Both the position numbers and the translations under genes were made by a program. Shown here piece after piece: positions 12,160 through 25,833 of a DNA stretch of 64,000 nt (position 1 is its first letter; every line of letters begins with the position of its first letter). Under the pieces are notes generated by a model that saw only the letters and a program-made list of their open reading frames with translations, was not told the origin of the DNA and made no database searches. Origin of the DNA: Sphagnum magellanicum (lineage: Eukaryota > Streptophyta > Sphagnopsida > Sphagnales > Sphagnaceae); assembly GCA_021904315.1 (NCBI GenBank), contig CM038912.1:18315061-18379060 (forward strand), in the 5' to 3' direction.

Positions 12160-13300
12160 CAACTCTGGTTAGGTTAGTAGGTAAGGCTCTTGGTGACTAC
12201 TAGGTAGATAGATAGATACATGTGAATGAATGTTTGATATGTAGCTAACCACTCTATGTAGCTATGTTCTAGCACTAGAGAGGAATGCAATGAAAAATTG
12301 TTTCATGTCCACATATCATCCATGGTGCATCCATCATATCTTTCATGGTGCATCCATAGGTGTATAGGTTCACTTTGGTTTGATTCCCCCCCTTGGAAAC
12401 CTATCTTATAAACCAGAGTTGGGTAATTCCTAAAGAACCTCCAGTTTTGGCTCCTCCAATTTTCCAAAGATTTGGTTCGAATTTGATTATGTTTCTTCAT
12501 CCATTTTTCTTTGTCTTTTATTTCAAAAAATGGGACCCACAATTTTTTTCATTTATTTAACTTCGGGGGCGGTTCTAGTTTTGATTCTTTTTTCTTTTCA
12601 AATGAGACCAATTCCAATTCTCGGTTTCATAACCCAAATTCAAAACACCAAAATATCTAGATTCAAAACACCAAAATTCACAATGCAAAATATCTGAACT
12701 TATATATATATATATATAATTATAATTATAATTTTACAAATGTTTGACAATTTCAAATTAATACAAAATAACTTACTTTTAATTTGTAAACTACATTTAT
12801 TTATAGGTTTACTGAAGATTAGAATTCTTGACATGTGGTTTCATGTTTAAGGGGTTTCATGCAATTGTATATACTCTTTACAACTTTGAAATATGGTCTC
12901 TTTATCACTTTGGAATTCAGCCCTAAAATATCCAACCCTAATTTGTCCCCAACATATCCTCCAATTCAACCCTAATTTTTTCTCCAATGCATCTCCTAAT
13001 TCCACCCTCGAATACCTCCTCAAACTGCCCCCCAAAAACACAACCTCCCCACCTTAAATACATCCTCAAATTTTGCCCTACTCCTCACTCCCTGCCCTAG
13101 ACCTTAACCCACTTGGAACTGGAACCAGATTTTCTTCAAAAACTCTCGAACTACCAAGTAACTAGTGATAACTTATAACCTATGTAAGTAAGTGGGTCAG
13201 TATCATAGGTTAATAGGTAGGTAATGTTATTGGTTTTTATGTACGTAAGTGAGGCACTTGGTGGGTAACCCTATCGGATAGGTAGATAGATACAAAGGAT
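12160..13300. repeat. Interval bounded by related GGTA/GATA motifs
   Basis: Near 12170-12220 and again near 13200-13290 the sequence carries TAGGTAAG followed by TAGGTAGATAGATAGATAC-like strings in the same orientation. Between them are GGTTC/GGAACCAG-type words like those of the hAT-MITE relics. This could be a decayed element with terminal direct repeats, but I could not fix its ends. Confidence 0.3.
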
Positions 13301-15929
13301 GGTTAATACAAAGGATATTAGATTAACAAAAATTCAAACTAAACCAAACAAAACACCATCAATTGAAAAAAACAAAGTGAAAAAACTACGGAAAGGAAAA
13401 TATTACAAGAAGACTAGAACCATACTCACATGCCCACATTAAAATTTATTGCCAATACATAATCGAAAAATGACTTGCAAAGCAGCCACCCAATATGCAA
13501 CAATTGCATAAATCCAAAATATCATTCGTGCAATGTTCAAAAGATTTAAACATAAATAAAAAAATAAATTCAATGAAAAAAGGAATTGGGGTGGAGATCC
13601 ATACCTTCACACTCATTTATATTTTGTTTAGGAGTCACATATATCAAGTATCAAATTGAAATGGTGATCATCAATTATAATCTTCATGGCATAGCAAACA
13701 ACTTGTTATAATACTAGCTACAAGTGCACTAGGGAAAAAAAGAACTTGTACCATGAACTATTAATATAACATATTAAAAATCTAATAGTGCACCACATAC
13801 CTCACCTTATTGGCATTCCAATATTTCATGGATCCCCAAAAGGAAAAATGTCCAAAGTTTAACAATTTGAAGAACCAAATTTAAGTGTTTAATTAGTTGG
13901 TTGGAAATTTTGAATTTTAGAAAAAACAAGGTAGATAAACAACATTCATCTTTTACATTGCCTAAAATCATAGTTATAGATAGATTTACCAATGCAAAAT
14001 ACTTAGACAATTTGCATTATGAAAACAACATTAAATATTAATGTAAACTATATCTAGGTGATGGGGTTGCACGTCAATGATAGTTCTAAAGTAATATAAT
14101 GGTATTAAATAAACAAGCTCCAAAATCAAATTTGCTTTCATCGAGAAGGGTTGGGGTCTTCACCCAATCAGCCACCAAGCCAATGAACTTTTCAAAACAA
14201 AATTGAACCTTCAATAAAGGTAAGTGTTCCCAAAATGTTTCTTCAACAAGAGGATTAAAATAGTGTTGAAAAGAAATGATGCTCATTGTATTCATCAATT
14301 CCTAGTTGGGGAACCATCACTCCAATTCAAAGATCAAACATATAACAACATGTGAACAATGAACCTCGATAGTTTCAAAAGTTCAATCATCACAAATAAC
14401 TTGGGTGAACACCCTAGTAAAAGCACACTTCTTATGTACTTGATATTGCTTCCCTATTAAATAAAAATTCACAAACTAGATATTTGTTACACAATTATTC
14501 CATCAAGCAATTAACAACTAATCATTGTTGTTTTTGTGCAAGTTCAAAAATGCTTTGAATATTTTTGTACCATATTTTTTTTCTATAGCTAAATACATGT
14601 TGTACAATTCAACACAACACATATTAACAACAGTCCCAAAATCACATGCAAATATGTCACAATTTTGTGCAAACCTTATAAGCACATGGACTACCTTCAA
14701 TAGAGGCATGATGCAAGTCAACCTCATCACCACCTCAATGTCACAAAGATATTGAAGATTGATATTTGTTATAAATTCATTTTCACCACCAAAGTTCTAT
14801 AGTTTATAGGAATTTGTTTAATAGGGGAAGACATGGAAATTCGCGTAGTCTTTACATTATGAATTTGTTTTAGATCTTTCCTTTTAAATAGTGTGGCAAG
14901 AATGTCATGTTCAAGATGCCTTTTTGGTGAAGATGAAAAATACATATATATGGTTTGCAACAACCCTTCAAGCTTATCAACCGGGGGTTAAGCAAAAAAA
15001 ATCTACACATGGCTATGTTAGTTTGATGTGCCCAAGGTCTTATGATCTTTATGATTAACAATGTTAGACCATTTAAGTAGGTAGTAGATTTGGTATTAGA
15101 GTGGTAGGGTAATTGCAAGCTACTATGGACATAACATGGTAGTTCTTTTTGCACCTTTGTGAATGATAATGCGTCTCATGTCAATATTTTTTGAATTTTA
15201 TGAAAAGAGATTCAAATACATGATTCTAGTAATTTAGTTACATAGGTACAACATGTAAACATGACCCACATTCAAATCCTTTGTCCTATGGTTGTAAACA
15301 AAATATTTGAAATTTTTAAGAATATTTTAAAATAGTTTTAAAATCACAATCTACAAATTACCATAAAATTTTTATCACCCATAAAGTTGTTACATTACAC
15401 TATTTTATAAAAAGATAAATAATGATTTGTCATCATTATGTCACTTTCAAAGCATTTCAAATCATTTTAATGGCAAAAGTTATAGTGTTTTACAAGTGTT
15501 TTTGGATATTTTATATTCATTTGAAACTTATCTAATTATCCCCATGCAATATATTAAAAACGTTGTTGGCTTAAGTGCATCAAACATTTTCAACATTAAT
15601 TTTATGTACCTCTTGAAAACATGTAAAATTAACCATTGTTACACTTTAAATGGGTCACAACTTTGTGTTTGCACCTAGGTGCAACATGTTTGTTATTCAA
15701 AAATTAATGTTTTACACCAAATTGAGAACTATTTAATATCTTTACCTTCTATGTAATAATTAACATTAACAACTTGTAAATGAATTCATGATAATCATGT
15801 TTTATAATGATGAATCCATTTACCAATCTCCAAAACTGATCAATTGCACAAATAAGTCAAAATAGGGGTATCCAAACCATTTCAAGTTCGCTTGAAAATT
15901 TTGAAAACTTTTATATCATATAAGTTGCT
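13301..15929. other. Unannotated AT-rich interval
   Basis: I see no gene; all ORFs are under 100 codons, AT-driven and without recognisable motifs. Confidence 0.4.
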
Positions 15930-16960
15930 AATAGATAGATAAAAAATAAGTTGGTATGTATGTAGGAAATACATTGGTAGATACTTAAGTAGGTGAATGG
16001 GAGCTATGTAGGTAATAACTAAATAAATATGTAGGTGGGTGGGTAGGTTGGTGATAAATAAATTTATAATTTATAATTAATAGGTGGGTAGGTAAAAGTA
16101 GGTAAGTAAGTAGGTAGATTCTAATTAAGTAAGTTGTAATAGGTTGAGGTTCAAGTTGGTAGGTAAATAAGAGGTGGGAAGGTTGTAGATTTCAATAGGT
16201 GTATTGCACTTGTTTTGGGTATAAAAGACATAGGTTCAAATCATGTCACCTAATGTTTCAATTTGTTAAGTTTTGAAAATCCAAAGCAGAGAGCATAACA
16301 CATTAATGCGTCATTCTACTTAGATATGGTTTCTCAATTGGAAATCCATGGATCATAATTATTATTTTTGCAGGCTTCCACCTTGTAAGCCTTATATGCC
16401 TCTTATTTATTATTGTATTTGCATTATTTTCTATTTTTCTATCCGAAGGTTGTCAAAGGAGACTTGAGGGCATTGCTTAAAATTGGTTCTTAAAAGAGCT
16501 TTTGTGATTTATGGTATCAAATAAATTTTGCAAATGATGTTTAAATTTTATTTTATTTATAAAAGAATCATAGTGAAAAGCCACCATTGGTCTATGAAAA
16601 AATGTAACTGCTTTTATTATAGATCATGATGTTTGATCAATTATAATGAAAATACCTACCTACCTATTATTTATCTTTTTACCTACCTATGTAAATAGAA
16701 TTCTTAAAAAGATATTAATGAACGTGTTCATAATAATATGTTGACAATAATTATTAAATTTTACAAAAATGTGATGTTTTGGTTAAGGATTTGATTTTTC
16801 AACATGGAGGCAAAAGGTTCAATTTCTTATATTTGCAACCTATTCACATATTTTAAAAGCTAGGTTATGTAAGGTACTTAGTTAAGTCAGGACATATCAG
16901 TAAAAATCTATCATATAAGTAAATTATTATTACATATCTACCTATTTACCTAATTTTTTG
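15930..16960. repeat. Degenerate GGTA-rich and TACC-rich arms
   Basis: From about 15930 to 16200 the plus strand is full of GGTA, GGTG and AAGT tetranucleotides. From about 16640 to 16960 it instead carries TACC and CTAC words (ACCTACCTACCTATT). The two halves are therefore roughly inverted. This may be a foldback element or diverged simple repeat; no ends are defined. Confidence 0.4.
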
Positions 16961-19123
16961 TCTTACATAATAAGTAGATGTGTGTGTCAACATCACAAAG
17001 GCCCATGATTAAACATGTGGCATCATATGTCCATGCAAATCTTTGTCACAAAAATAATCACACAATTAATTATGAAAATAGTTACATAATCAATCGTAAA
17101 TTGATGACAACACATCAATGGATGAAAAAATTCTTTGTCACTCATAACAAGATGTGATTGTCATTTCAACTTTAGTGGCCATCACCTCTTTTACTACTAA
17201 TTTTTTGTCACTTGTCCAAAACTATTGAAAATATTTTTAGTCACATGTGTCAATTATGACTAAGAGTCAATGGGATAGTTCATTTGAAAATATACAATTT
17301 TTTCTAAATTTTTTTTTGCTTCATAAACAATTTTTTAAAAACTATTAGGACAATCTTCAACCCCTTTTCATTTATGTTTGATATTTTGTACAAACATATA
17401 GCTCTTATAACTCGCGCTATTGATTGCAAAGCTTCCACACCAAACTTATTTACCTTTGTATTTTTCTTTTCAACCAACATCCCAAATCCTTCAAACTTCT
17501 TAATTGCCTCCACCCTTTTTTCACACTTGAGCTTCCCATCTACATTTGGATTCACATCCTTAATACCATGTGATGGTGTGTTTCCCTATTCATTGATGGG
17601 TTTGTTTTGAATATTTTTTGATATGAAAAAGAATTCGAGTAGAAGACATTAGAATATGATGTGTATAAGTGCGCATTTGGAAGCTCAATCTTGGACATTA
17701 AAAAAAGTGAGAGGTCCAACCACTGTACAATGAAACACACATGTCCCCTTAAGTGATTCTTGAATTTGTGTCTTTTTTTTAATTTAAATTTTTTTAATTC
17801 ACTCTATTACTACATTAAGGATTTTGTTTAAAAAAATATTTAAAATTATGTCTTTTCCAAATCTTCTCAAGAAATTATAATTACTTTTCTTTGGTTTTAA
17901 AATATTAATTATAATCATTTTTTAAAAATGTATATCAATGTATTGAAAATAACATTGCACAAAAATAGCTCCATTTGTAATTTTTCTTTTTCTCTAAAAT
18001 ATTAGATCTACAAAATCAAGCAATGATTACAACTACTTTAATACATTTTTGCAAAACTGCACCCTATGACATCACAATGTTGCAACTACCATTGACAAAT
18101 GTAAGAAAGCAAAGAACCAAACACAATTAACTATGGGGGTTGTCACTATGTTGGTTAGGCCTAGGTTTTTTACCAGATCTAAGAATCAGACTTGATGAGT
18201 CTACATGGAGCATTACCCACCTTAACATAGTCCCAACAAGTGTACATGGAGCTAGACTTGCCTAAAACCTTAATGGTTCAATGGGTCTACACAAAACTAG
18301 ACTTGACCTTATAACCGACTCATATGTTCTAATAATGCCTTTTATTTTATTTTATTGCATGATCGAGTTCTTAAGATCTTTTTAAGAGGTGTCTTAAATT
18401 CACCGAAATTCCATTTTTTTTCCTTTTTGGTTGGCACTTGAATAGTCTTAAAGAAGATTGCTTCTAATTCTTTCCTTTTGCCTTTGTATCATGGTTACAA
18501 ATATACCAATGAAATCCAAAGAAAATGCTTTCAATGTTTTCCTTTTGCGTTCTTATAGTGATTTCAACAATGGAACTGAAGGCAATTATTATGGGATATA
18601 AATTGGGCCTTTTGTTTTCTTGCTCACTCGCTAACTTGCATAAAGTTTAGATTTTTCAACTTTTTGGCTACGCCCATCAAGTAGAGACGATCTCTATCTT
18701 GAAAATAAAAATTTATATTTGAAGATTGTTTAAAGTCTCAAGCATGCTCACTTTACAAATTTGTCTATTGTGGAAAAAAAAAACAAACAAATTTGGGATG
18801 CATACCCCCAACTCTTTAATAAGCTAGAATCAGACCTGATTTCCATAAATGATTCAATTTTTTAGCCAAGCCAAAAAATTAATAATAAAACTTTATAAAT
18901 TTTTTTAATTTTCATATTTAACTTGTAGCCAAATCTGGCTAAATCTTCTTGTGAATCATCACCACTTTGGTTACATAACAAAATTGACCCCCCAAAAAAA
19001 AAGCCTCTAGTAGTAGGTATTAGGTCCAACCCCAAAGCTCAATACTAATGATGAGGGAGAGTCTGGAGCCAAAACCCACCACACATACTTAAGTTATTTC
19101 TCCCCTTCCACTGTCCAGTGTCC
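16961..19123. other. Unannotated AT-rich interval
   Basis: I see no gene. At 18955-18987 is one of three scattered copies of a CACTTTGG(T/C)TACAT-type phrase also found near 52144 and 54181. Confidence 0.4.
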
Positions 19124-19150
19124 AAACCCTAAACCCTAAACCCTAAACCT
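19124..19150 (+). repeat. Short interstitial telomere-type array (AAACCCT)
   Basis: Three full AAACCCT units and one partial unit stand in tandem. AAACCCT is the Arabidopsis-type plant telomere unit; short interstitial runs can be telo-box promoter elements or scars of break repair. No gene was found beside it, so a promoter role is unsupported. Confidence 0.85.
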
Positions 19151-21659
19151 AGTCATAAAATCAGATGAGCTATCTGTGTGTACATCAAGAACATCCAAGT
19201 ACCTAATAAACTCAGGTGGTGGCTTTGTGCATGATGCTGATTCTAGAGGTACTTCAAGTATCTTTGTCAGTTTCCCCACCATGATGATGATCCACCCAAA
19301 TATTGATGATAGGTACCAATTGGCTTTTTGGGAATTTGGGATTTATAATTTTTTATACCCATGGTGCCAAATTCCAATGTAGGTGCTGCTTCACTCAAGG
19401 TTTTGTTTTATTGTGCAAATAGGTACTCAATTCAATTCAATTCAATTCACTACTTGGGATTAGGGTAGGTGAAATATGTGTATAATTGTTTAATCAAACA
19501 AGAGGTCTTCAAGTTTTTGTGTGCATGTTTTTTTTTATATACCTATGTGTGTGTGACTTTGTTAATTTTAATAGTGTTGGGGGTGTTGCTCTACTAGGCT
19601 AGTAATGCACAACAACCAGTTAATTTGAAAACATCATTCACTACCATGTCTTCTGAATTCATGGTCATACAGTTCAGTCTGTCTCAGTGAGGCCTATACC
19701 ATCATGAGATCTCACTTTGCTCTCATCAAAGTGCATTTGCACTCACATTAAAACAAAAGTTGTACTACATACAACAAAATGTGTCCCTCTTTGCTGAGTG
19801 CTTTCACTAGATTTTGAAACCAAAAGTTACATAGGCAAAATTAGAAAGGAAAGACCTACTCTGAAATCTCTTTAGTGTAATTGGAGGCTATGTTACCCTC
19901 TCAAAGAGCATATATTTTTCTTTGGTTGTTTAGTGGTGGAGGGCACATATTGAAAAATGGAATGCTCACTAAAGGCTGTTATAGCATGCGTTCCATTTTT
20001 GGAAATGCCCCCCAATTTTATTTCTTTTCCTTTGATACCTATTGAGGAATTATTATTATTATTATTATTATTGGAGTAGGACTTTATACTTGATAAAGAT
20101 GATAACATATCACATATCCTAAGTTACGACAAAAGGACATTTATACTTGGAGTCAAACCTAGCCCAACACTTAGACTCGCAACCCAAGTCGCCAAGGGGT
20201 CGTCTCGCAATGATTTGGACTTGGGCCTTGACTAAACAAATCCTCTCACCTGAGGTCCAACTAGGACGGCATGTCAATTACACTCTCTGAACCAAAAACA
20301 AAATATGAAATCTTGTGTGTAACACCCCACTGGCATGCCATTACGTAGCGTAATGAGTGAAGTAGGCCTTATAGCAGCTCCACCACCAAAGAGAGGCACT
20401 CATCCATGTGGTACAAGGGCATTTTGCAATGCACATTTGTGAACTTGCTTTCTAGAGCATAATTTATAGATGATGAAACTTATTGTATGGTCATGGTCAT
20501 GAAATTTGTAGGTCTAAGAAATTTTCCAATCGTAAGGGAATCCAAGCATTGTAAGTTATTAAAATTGTTGCAATTTGTGCACCCACAAAAGAACAAAATG
20601 TCCTAACAACTTATGGTTGTGTGATGTTGATGTGGCATGCCACATGGTAACAAGGTTAATTAGTAGTCACAACACCTTATGACTTGTGACACTAACTTCA
20701 CATCATGACTCATATCATTGATTTGATGAATTAATCCCATTTATTAACTAATTGAAAATATTGTTGTCCTTTGCAATTAATAATGATTTGGTCTTCCATG
20801 TGATGATGACATGCCATACCATCTAGCAACAAGGCATTACAAGTTTTCATGGCAATCCATGATATTTTGTGACACCATGAGTTTTTATGTCTTGAATTTA
20901 TGGTACCAATATTTGTTACAACATGTCATAATCTTTTCTGTGCCATAAGGTTTTTGAAATCATGAATTCACATGCACGTGCATCTGTACTAAACAATATA
21001 TTGTCGTGATGATTACAATATCAATAGTCACTTTGAAAAAGGTGACAAATAATTCCTTAACTTTTTAACTACTTAACACATTAACTTAGGTTAACATACC
21101 TATTAAGTTAACCAATGTATGTAGGCTATTTAATAAAAACCAACTTCATAATATAAGCTACTTTATAAGTTACTTAACTAGACATTAAAAATTTACTACA
21201 TCTAGTATGTTTAAGTATACCTCGAATATGTTACCTTACTAATAGGTTAATCTAAGTAAGTTTGCTTAAGTTCCTAACTTTAGGATTTTTTGCCAAATCA
21301 ACCTAGGTGGCCTCATTACAAAATATTTTATCAAATTTGTAATCACTTCAAGTATTTACAACTAAATACAATTATGATGTGACTAGATGTAACACAATTA
21401 TATTTGGTTTTTTTTTACCTTAAAAATGACTAAGTTAACCTAGGCTAAATCATTAAATAGGTTTACAAATTAATTCATTCACTAATACAAAAGTCGGGTT
21501 AGTTCATTAGCCTAAATCACTATGGGACTTTAAAAATGAAATAAATTCACTATATTTTAATGATTTCACCCTGGTTAAAATTATTTCACCATAATATCAT
21601 TACATAAACATCTTGTTTCACTATTAGTTGACATAATTCACCATTATAATTTACAATGA
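19151..21659. other. Unannotated AT-rich interval
   Basis: I see no gene. An (AATTC)n run lies at about 19427-19449 and an (ATT)n run at about 20048-20072. The stretch at 20130-20400 is less AT-rich than its surroundings but contains no recognisable coding or RNA signal. Confidence 0.4.
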
Positions 21660-22990
21660 TAAATAAGGTTTTTTTTTTATGTTGTTGTTTCAAATATTTT
21701 ATACTACTTTATAATATACCTTATATTATTTTAGGCTATTTTAGTTATTTTTAACATATACCTTAAGTTATTATAAATTATTATACCCTCAATTATTATA
21801 CGTTATTTTATTTTAAGGTATCATAACTAAATTATTATAGGTTTTTTATTTTAAGTTATTTTTAATTAAATTATTTAACTAACCTTACGTTATACCTTAC
21901 ATTATTGAATTTTTAGTTAATATGTGTTTTTTCAAGTTATATTTTAAATTATTCAAGGTCATTCTATTTTATGTTATTATAAATTATTTTATTTTAAGTA
22001 TAAAAATTTAAAATAACCTAAAATAAAATATAATGACCTAAGGTAAAATAACGTAGAATAGCCAATAATAACCTATGATAATATAACTTTGAATATCAAA
22101 TAATAACTTATAATAAAATAGTCACCAATATCCATTAATAAAATACTCGTTAATAGCCACCAATAAAATAACCATCAATAACCACCAATAAGACATTAAT
22201 ATAATAACCATTAATAACCAACAATAACCCTACGATAATTTAGCCTAAAATAATCTTTGATCAATTCAGGCGCACATTAACAGACTGAAGAATTTTAAAA
22301 TAGTCACCAATAACCATTAATAGCTTATGATAATTTAGCTTAAAACAATCACCAATAGAATAATTATTAATAATCATTAATATAATAGCCACCAATAAAA
22401 TTACCATTAATAACCACCAATAGCCATTAATAGAATAACCATAAATAACCACCAATAAAATAACTACCAATAGTCATTAATAGAATAGCCATTAACAGCC
22501 ACAAATATAATAACCACTAATAAAAAAGTAACCACTAATCACCAATAAAATAAGCACCAATAACCACCAATAGAATAACCAACAATAGGCACTAACAAAA
22601 TATATAGGCACCAATAGAATATGCACCATTAGCCATCAATACAATAACCAAAAATATACACCAATAGAATACCCACAAATAGCTTATGGTAATATAACTT
22701 AAAATAGCCAATAATAACATAAGGTGAAATAACTTAGAATAGCCAAAAATAACTTATAATAATCGTAAATAACCTAAAGTGAAATAACCTACAATAACCA
22801 AAAATAATATAAAATAAAATTTAAAAACTTACAATAATTGACAATAGCCTAAAGTGAAATAGCTTAAAATAATAAAAAATAACATAAAATAACCTAAAAT
22901 AACCTAAGGTGAAATAACTAAAAATAACCGATTTTTTTATAGAATAAGCCATAAATAATAGTAAATAATGTAGGGTGAAATAATTAAAAC
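21660..22990. repeat. AT-rich degenerate array that switches strand near 22,000
   Basis: On the plus strand 21660-21990 is dominated by TTATTTTAGG/TTATTTTAAG words. From about 22005 to 22990 the reverse-complement style takes over: AATAACC, CACCAATAAAATA and ATAGCCATTAATA repeated dozens of times with a loose 12-14 base rhythm. The right arm is about three times longer than the left. It is an imperfect inverted, satellite-like array and codes for nothing I can recognise. Confidence 0.65.
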
Positions 22991-23668
22991 AATGAAAAGT
23001 AACCATAAAATAGTTGAAAGTACCATAACATAAGTAGTATTATTATATTAACAAAAATCTTATTCATTTATTAAACTTTTTTTTTTCAAAATAATGGTCA
23101 TTGAAATGTTATTGAATAGTGATATTTTTTTTTAAAATTGTTCAAATGAATTTACATTTTTAGAAAGAAAGAAACTTAATTATGTACATTATTTTAAAAA
23201 ATTAAATTAAACTTTAATCATTTCATTTGAAATAAATTCAATAAGATATGAATTTTCAAAATTTTATGTTTTTGTAATGTTTAAAATGAAATATTTGATA
23301 AATAGAATGCAATGTAACACATTATCACAACAAATGTGATAGTTTGATGGTAGGAATGTTTGCTTCCATCCTAGAGGTCAAAGGATTAAACCTCACAAAT
23401 GGTACGTTTGTGATCAACAATGGTGAGTTGATTATTAACCACATGTTCTCCTTTATAGTTCCTTAAAGTAGGTGCCTACTTCGATTGATCACATGGTTTA
23501 TGTTACCTAAGTTAAGTTTTTAACCTAGCATAAGTAGTGACACGTGTCAATAATTCATAGGTTGAAAATCATGAAATTATTAATAATATTAAATATTACA
23601 TTAAATATTAAATAATTTAAATTTAATTGATTTCCATGTTGCCTAATTAATTAAGTAACAAGTGAAAT
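22991..23668. other. Unannotated AT-rich interval
   Basis: I see no gene. The last five bases (GAAAT, 23664-23668) are the left target duplication of the adjacent solo LTR. Confidence 0.5.
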
Positions 23669-24568
23669 TGTCGCAACCTTAACCCTAGGCTCATGACTAA
23701 AGCAAAGGCTTGCGAAGGTGTCGGCCAATAATGAACCCGGGAGTCACATTTCATGCTCTCAAGAGTGTAAGAATGTGAGGGAATGAACCCTCACACTCCC
23801 AAATGAGCTCCCACTTTGAGAGTTAGAGTCCTAATGGACTCTTGAACCTTCAGAGGGCAATTGCAGGGGTCAAAACTCATTGGATTGAAAAATTCTTTAT
23901 ATCATTGGAAATCTCTTGGAATTTAAAGGTCTGAAATGTGCTCGCATGACCCATTTGGATATTTAAAACATAAGTTATGGCCAAAAGAAGGGTCAGGAGT
24001 CCAATTGTCAATTTGACTCCCAACCACTAAAAGTCAAGAATCGCCCCAATTTGCTTATGTGCAGGTAGAGTGTGAAATACCCTTGGAAAGCTCTTGATGA
24101 GGGCTACAACTTTGCTTTAGACCTCACCTCAATCAGAAGTTTGAGCACAAAGTTATGGGTCTCCAAAGTTGCGGATTCCCAATTTCGGGAATTTCGGGAC
24201 TCCCAAGGGACAAAATGCCATTTAGATGCTGGCCCCATGGCCAAGCACAGAATATACTATAAGGAGAAAGGTGGTGGCTTCCCCCAAATCCGGGCCATGG
24301 TGAATCTTGTAAATATGTGTTTGCCCGTGGTTTGTCCATGTAACAAAAGTGTTCAAACTACGCACTAACCAACTTGTTGTTTAGGTTATGCAGGTTCGTG
24401 TGAATAATTGATGTTTGTCACTTTTCCTAGTCCCCATCCCGAAGCTCTAGCATGCCCCTCTACCCCCAAAGTACTACGAGTCAAAGAGTGTGCCCCAACT
24501 CCTTACTTTTCCATTGTTTTCACCTTAGACTTACGTTTGAATCTATTAAGGAGCTTGGGATCACGTCA
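23669..24568 (+). mobile_element. Solo LTR, subfamily A (copy 1)
   Basis: A 900-bp unit starts TGTCGCAACC and ends GATCACGTCA. It aligns along its length with 59431-60327 (for example GTTATGGCCAAAAGAA, GGCTACAACTTTGCTT, CCAACTTGTTGTTT). It is flanked by GAAAT on the left and AAAAT on the right, a 5-bp target duplication with one change. No primer-binding site or internal region follows, so it is a solo LTR left by LTR-LTR recombination. Its end resembles the LTR of the gypsy element at 25.6-29.9 kb, which suggests a Ty3/gypsy origin. Confidence 0.85.
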
Positions 24569-25559
24569 AAAATGGTTTAATAAAGTTATATATCACTTGA
24601 AAATAACCTTGTTTCATTAAATAGTAGTGGACCAATTCATTGTCCATAATAACTGGTCCCCATTCACTAAGGGTTTAGTTGGTTTCACCATGGTAAAAAT
24701 GTCCAAATTCATTCAAAATCTAGTGAAACCCAAAATGAACTAAGATGCATTTTGGTCTAATGATCTTAAATCAACCTAGGGAAATCTAGGTTTAGGTTAG
24801 TTTAGGTTAATAAGTAGTATGGAGGTTGACCTAGGTCAATTTAGGGCGGCCAAGGTTATTTGAAAGCTAAATTTTTTTGAACGTTATAACTTTGTGTTAA
24901 ATATAATTAATATTTAAAAATGTGGTAGTGCAATGGAAGAAAATTTGAAACCCAAAATGAAGGTGAAAGGTTCAAATTTTCACTCTTACAACCTAAAATA
25001 TATAAACCACTTATTGGTTTAAGTTAGGTAACTTAATTTAAGTTTTTTAAGTTAAAAGTTTGACATTTATTTTAATTTCGGCCACTTAACCCAGGTTAGG
25101 TAACCTAGGTTGTTTAACATAGGTAGTTAATTTAATGAGATTAAATTAAATTAACTTTTAGTTAAGCAAATTAAGTTAAGTTAAGCTAGGTTGACTTTTG
25201 GTTACACTAACTACATGGGTTAAATTAGGTTATTTTTTGTCATATGCAATGACTCATGTAACATGATTAGAAATTTTTAACACATGTCGTCCATCCATCA
25301 AGGCGTTTTTTGTAACATTTAATTGAATAAAATGACTAAGTTGAAATGGCATGCACTTTACACATCATACCAAGGTAATGATGGCATGAATTTCATTAAA
25401 TTATAAAAAATTTTAAATCCTAATTTTTAAAACAACTAAGCGTTGGAACTAAACTTCCCTTGTGACTAAATGAATCAAACAACATGAGTTTAACGACTCA
25501 TTAGTCATTAATTGCATGTCCTTTCTAACTAATATGTAGTTGTAAAGGCCAATCACGAA
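24569..25559. other. Unannotated AT-rich interval
   Basis: I see no gene. GTTAGGTTA/AACCTAGGTTA-type words recur at 24790-25240. No remainder of the integrase or chromodomain expected for the truncated gypsy element is found here. Confidence 0.4.
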
Positions 25560-25833
25560 ACCCAAAGTCAAGTGAGTCTAGAGTTGCCCATGGCTTGTCC
25601 TAGCACCAAAGGTGCTTTAGAATTTGAACTAATCAACTTGTTGGTTGGTTTGATGCAAGTTTGAGTAAGTGAATAGCTTGTCACTTCTTCCTAATCCCAT
25701 CCTGGAACTTCAACACGCCCCTCTACCCTTTTTAATGTTACGAACTAGGAGCGTGGCCCGAGTCTTCCACAATTCCATAACTTGAGTAACTTAGTCCCGA
25801 CTTGGGACTAATTAGGGACTTGGGAATGCATCA
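25560..25833 (+). mobile_element. Partial LTR, subfamily B, plus orientation
   Basis: This is the 3' portion of an LTR ending ACTTGGGAATGCATCA. It closely matches the reverse complement of the LTR at 29710-29892, sharing ATTCCA.AACTTGAGTAACTTA and TTGGGACTAATTAGGGACTT. Its upstream part aligns with solo LTR A from about 25585 but fades toward 25560. It abuts the integrase reading frame of the minus-strand gypsy element at 25834 and is in the opposite orientation to that element's own LTR. Confidence 0.75.

Noticed and set aside
16961..17290. Second CACTA element
   Set aside because: AGTCACAT and TTACTACTAATTT-like words resemble CACTA subterminal sequence, but no matching inverted ends or 3-bp duplication were found.
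21660..22990. CRISPR-like array
   Set aside because: The repeats are degenerate, AT-rich and lack unique spacers; the genome is a plant nuclear one.
24569..24600. Primer-binding site after solo LTR A
   Set aside because: TGGTTTAATAA only shares TGGT with the initiator-tRNA site, and the target duplication already closes the element.
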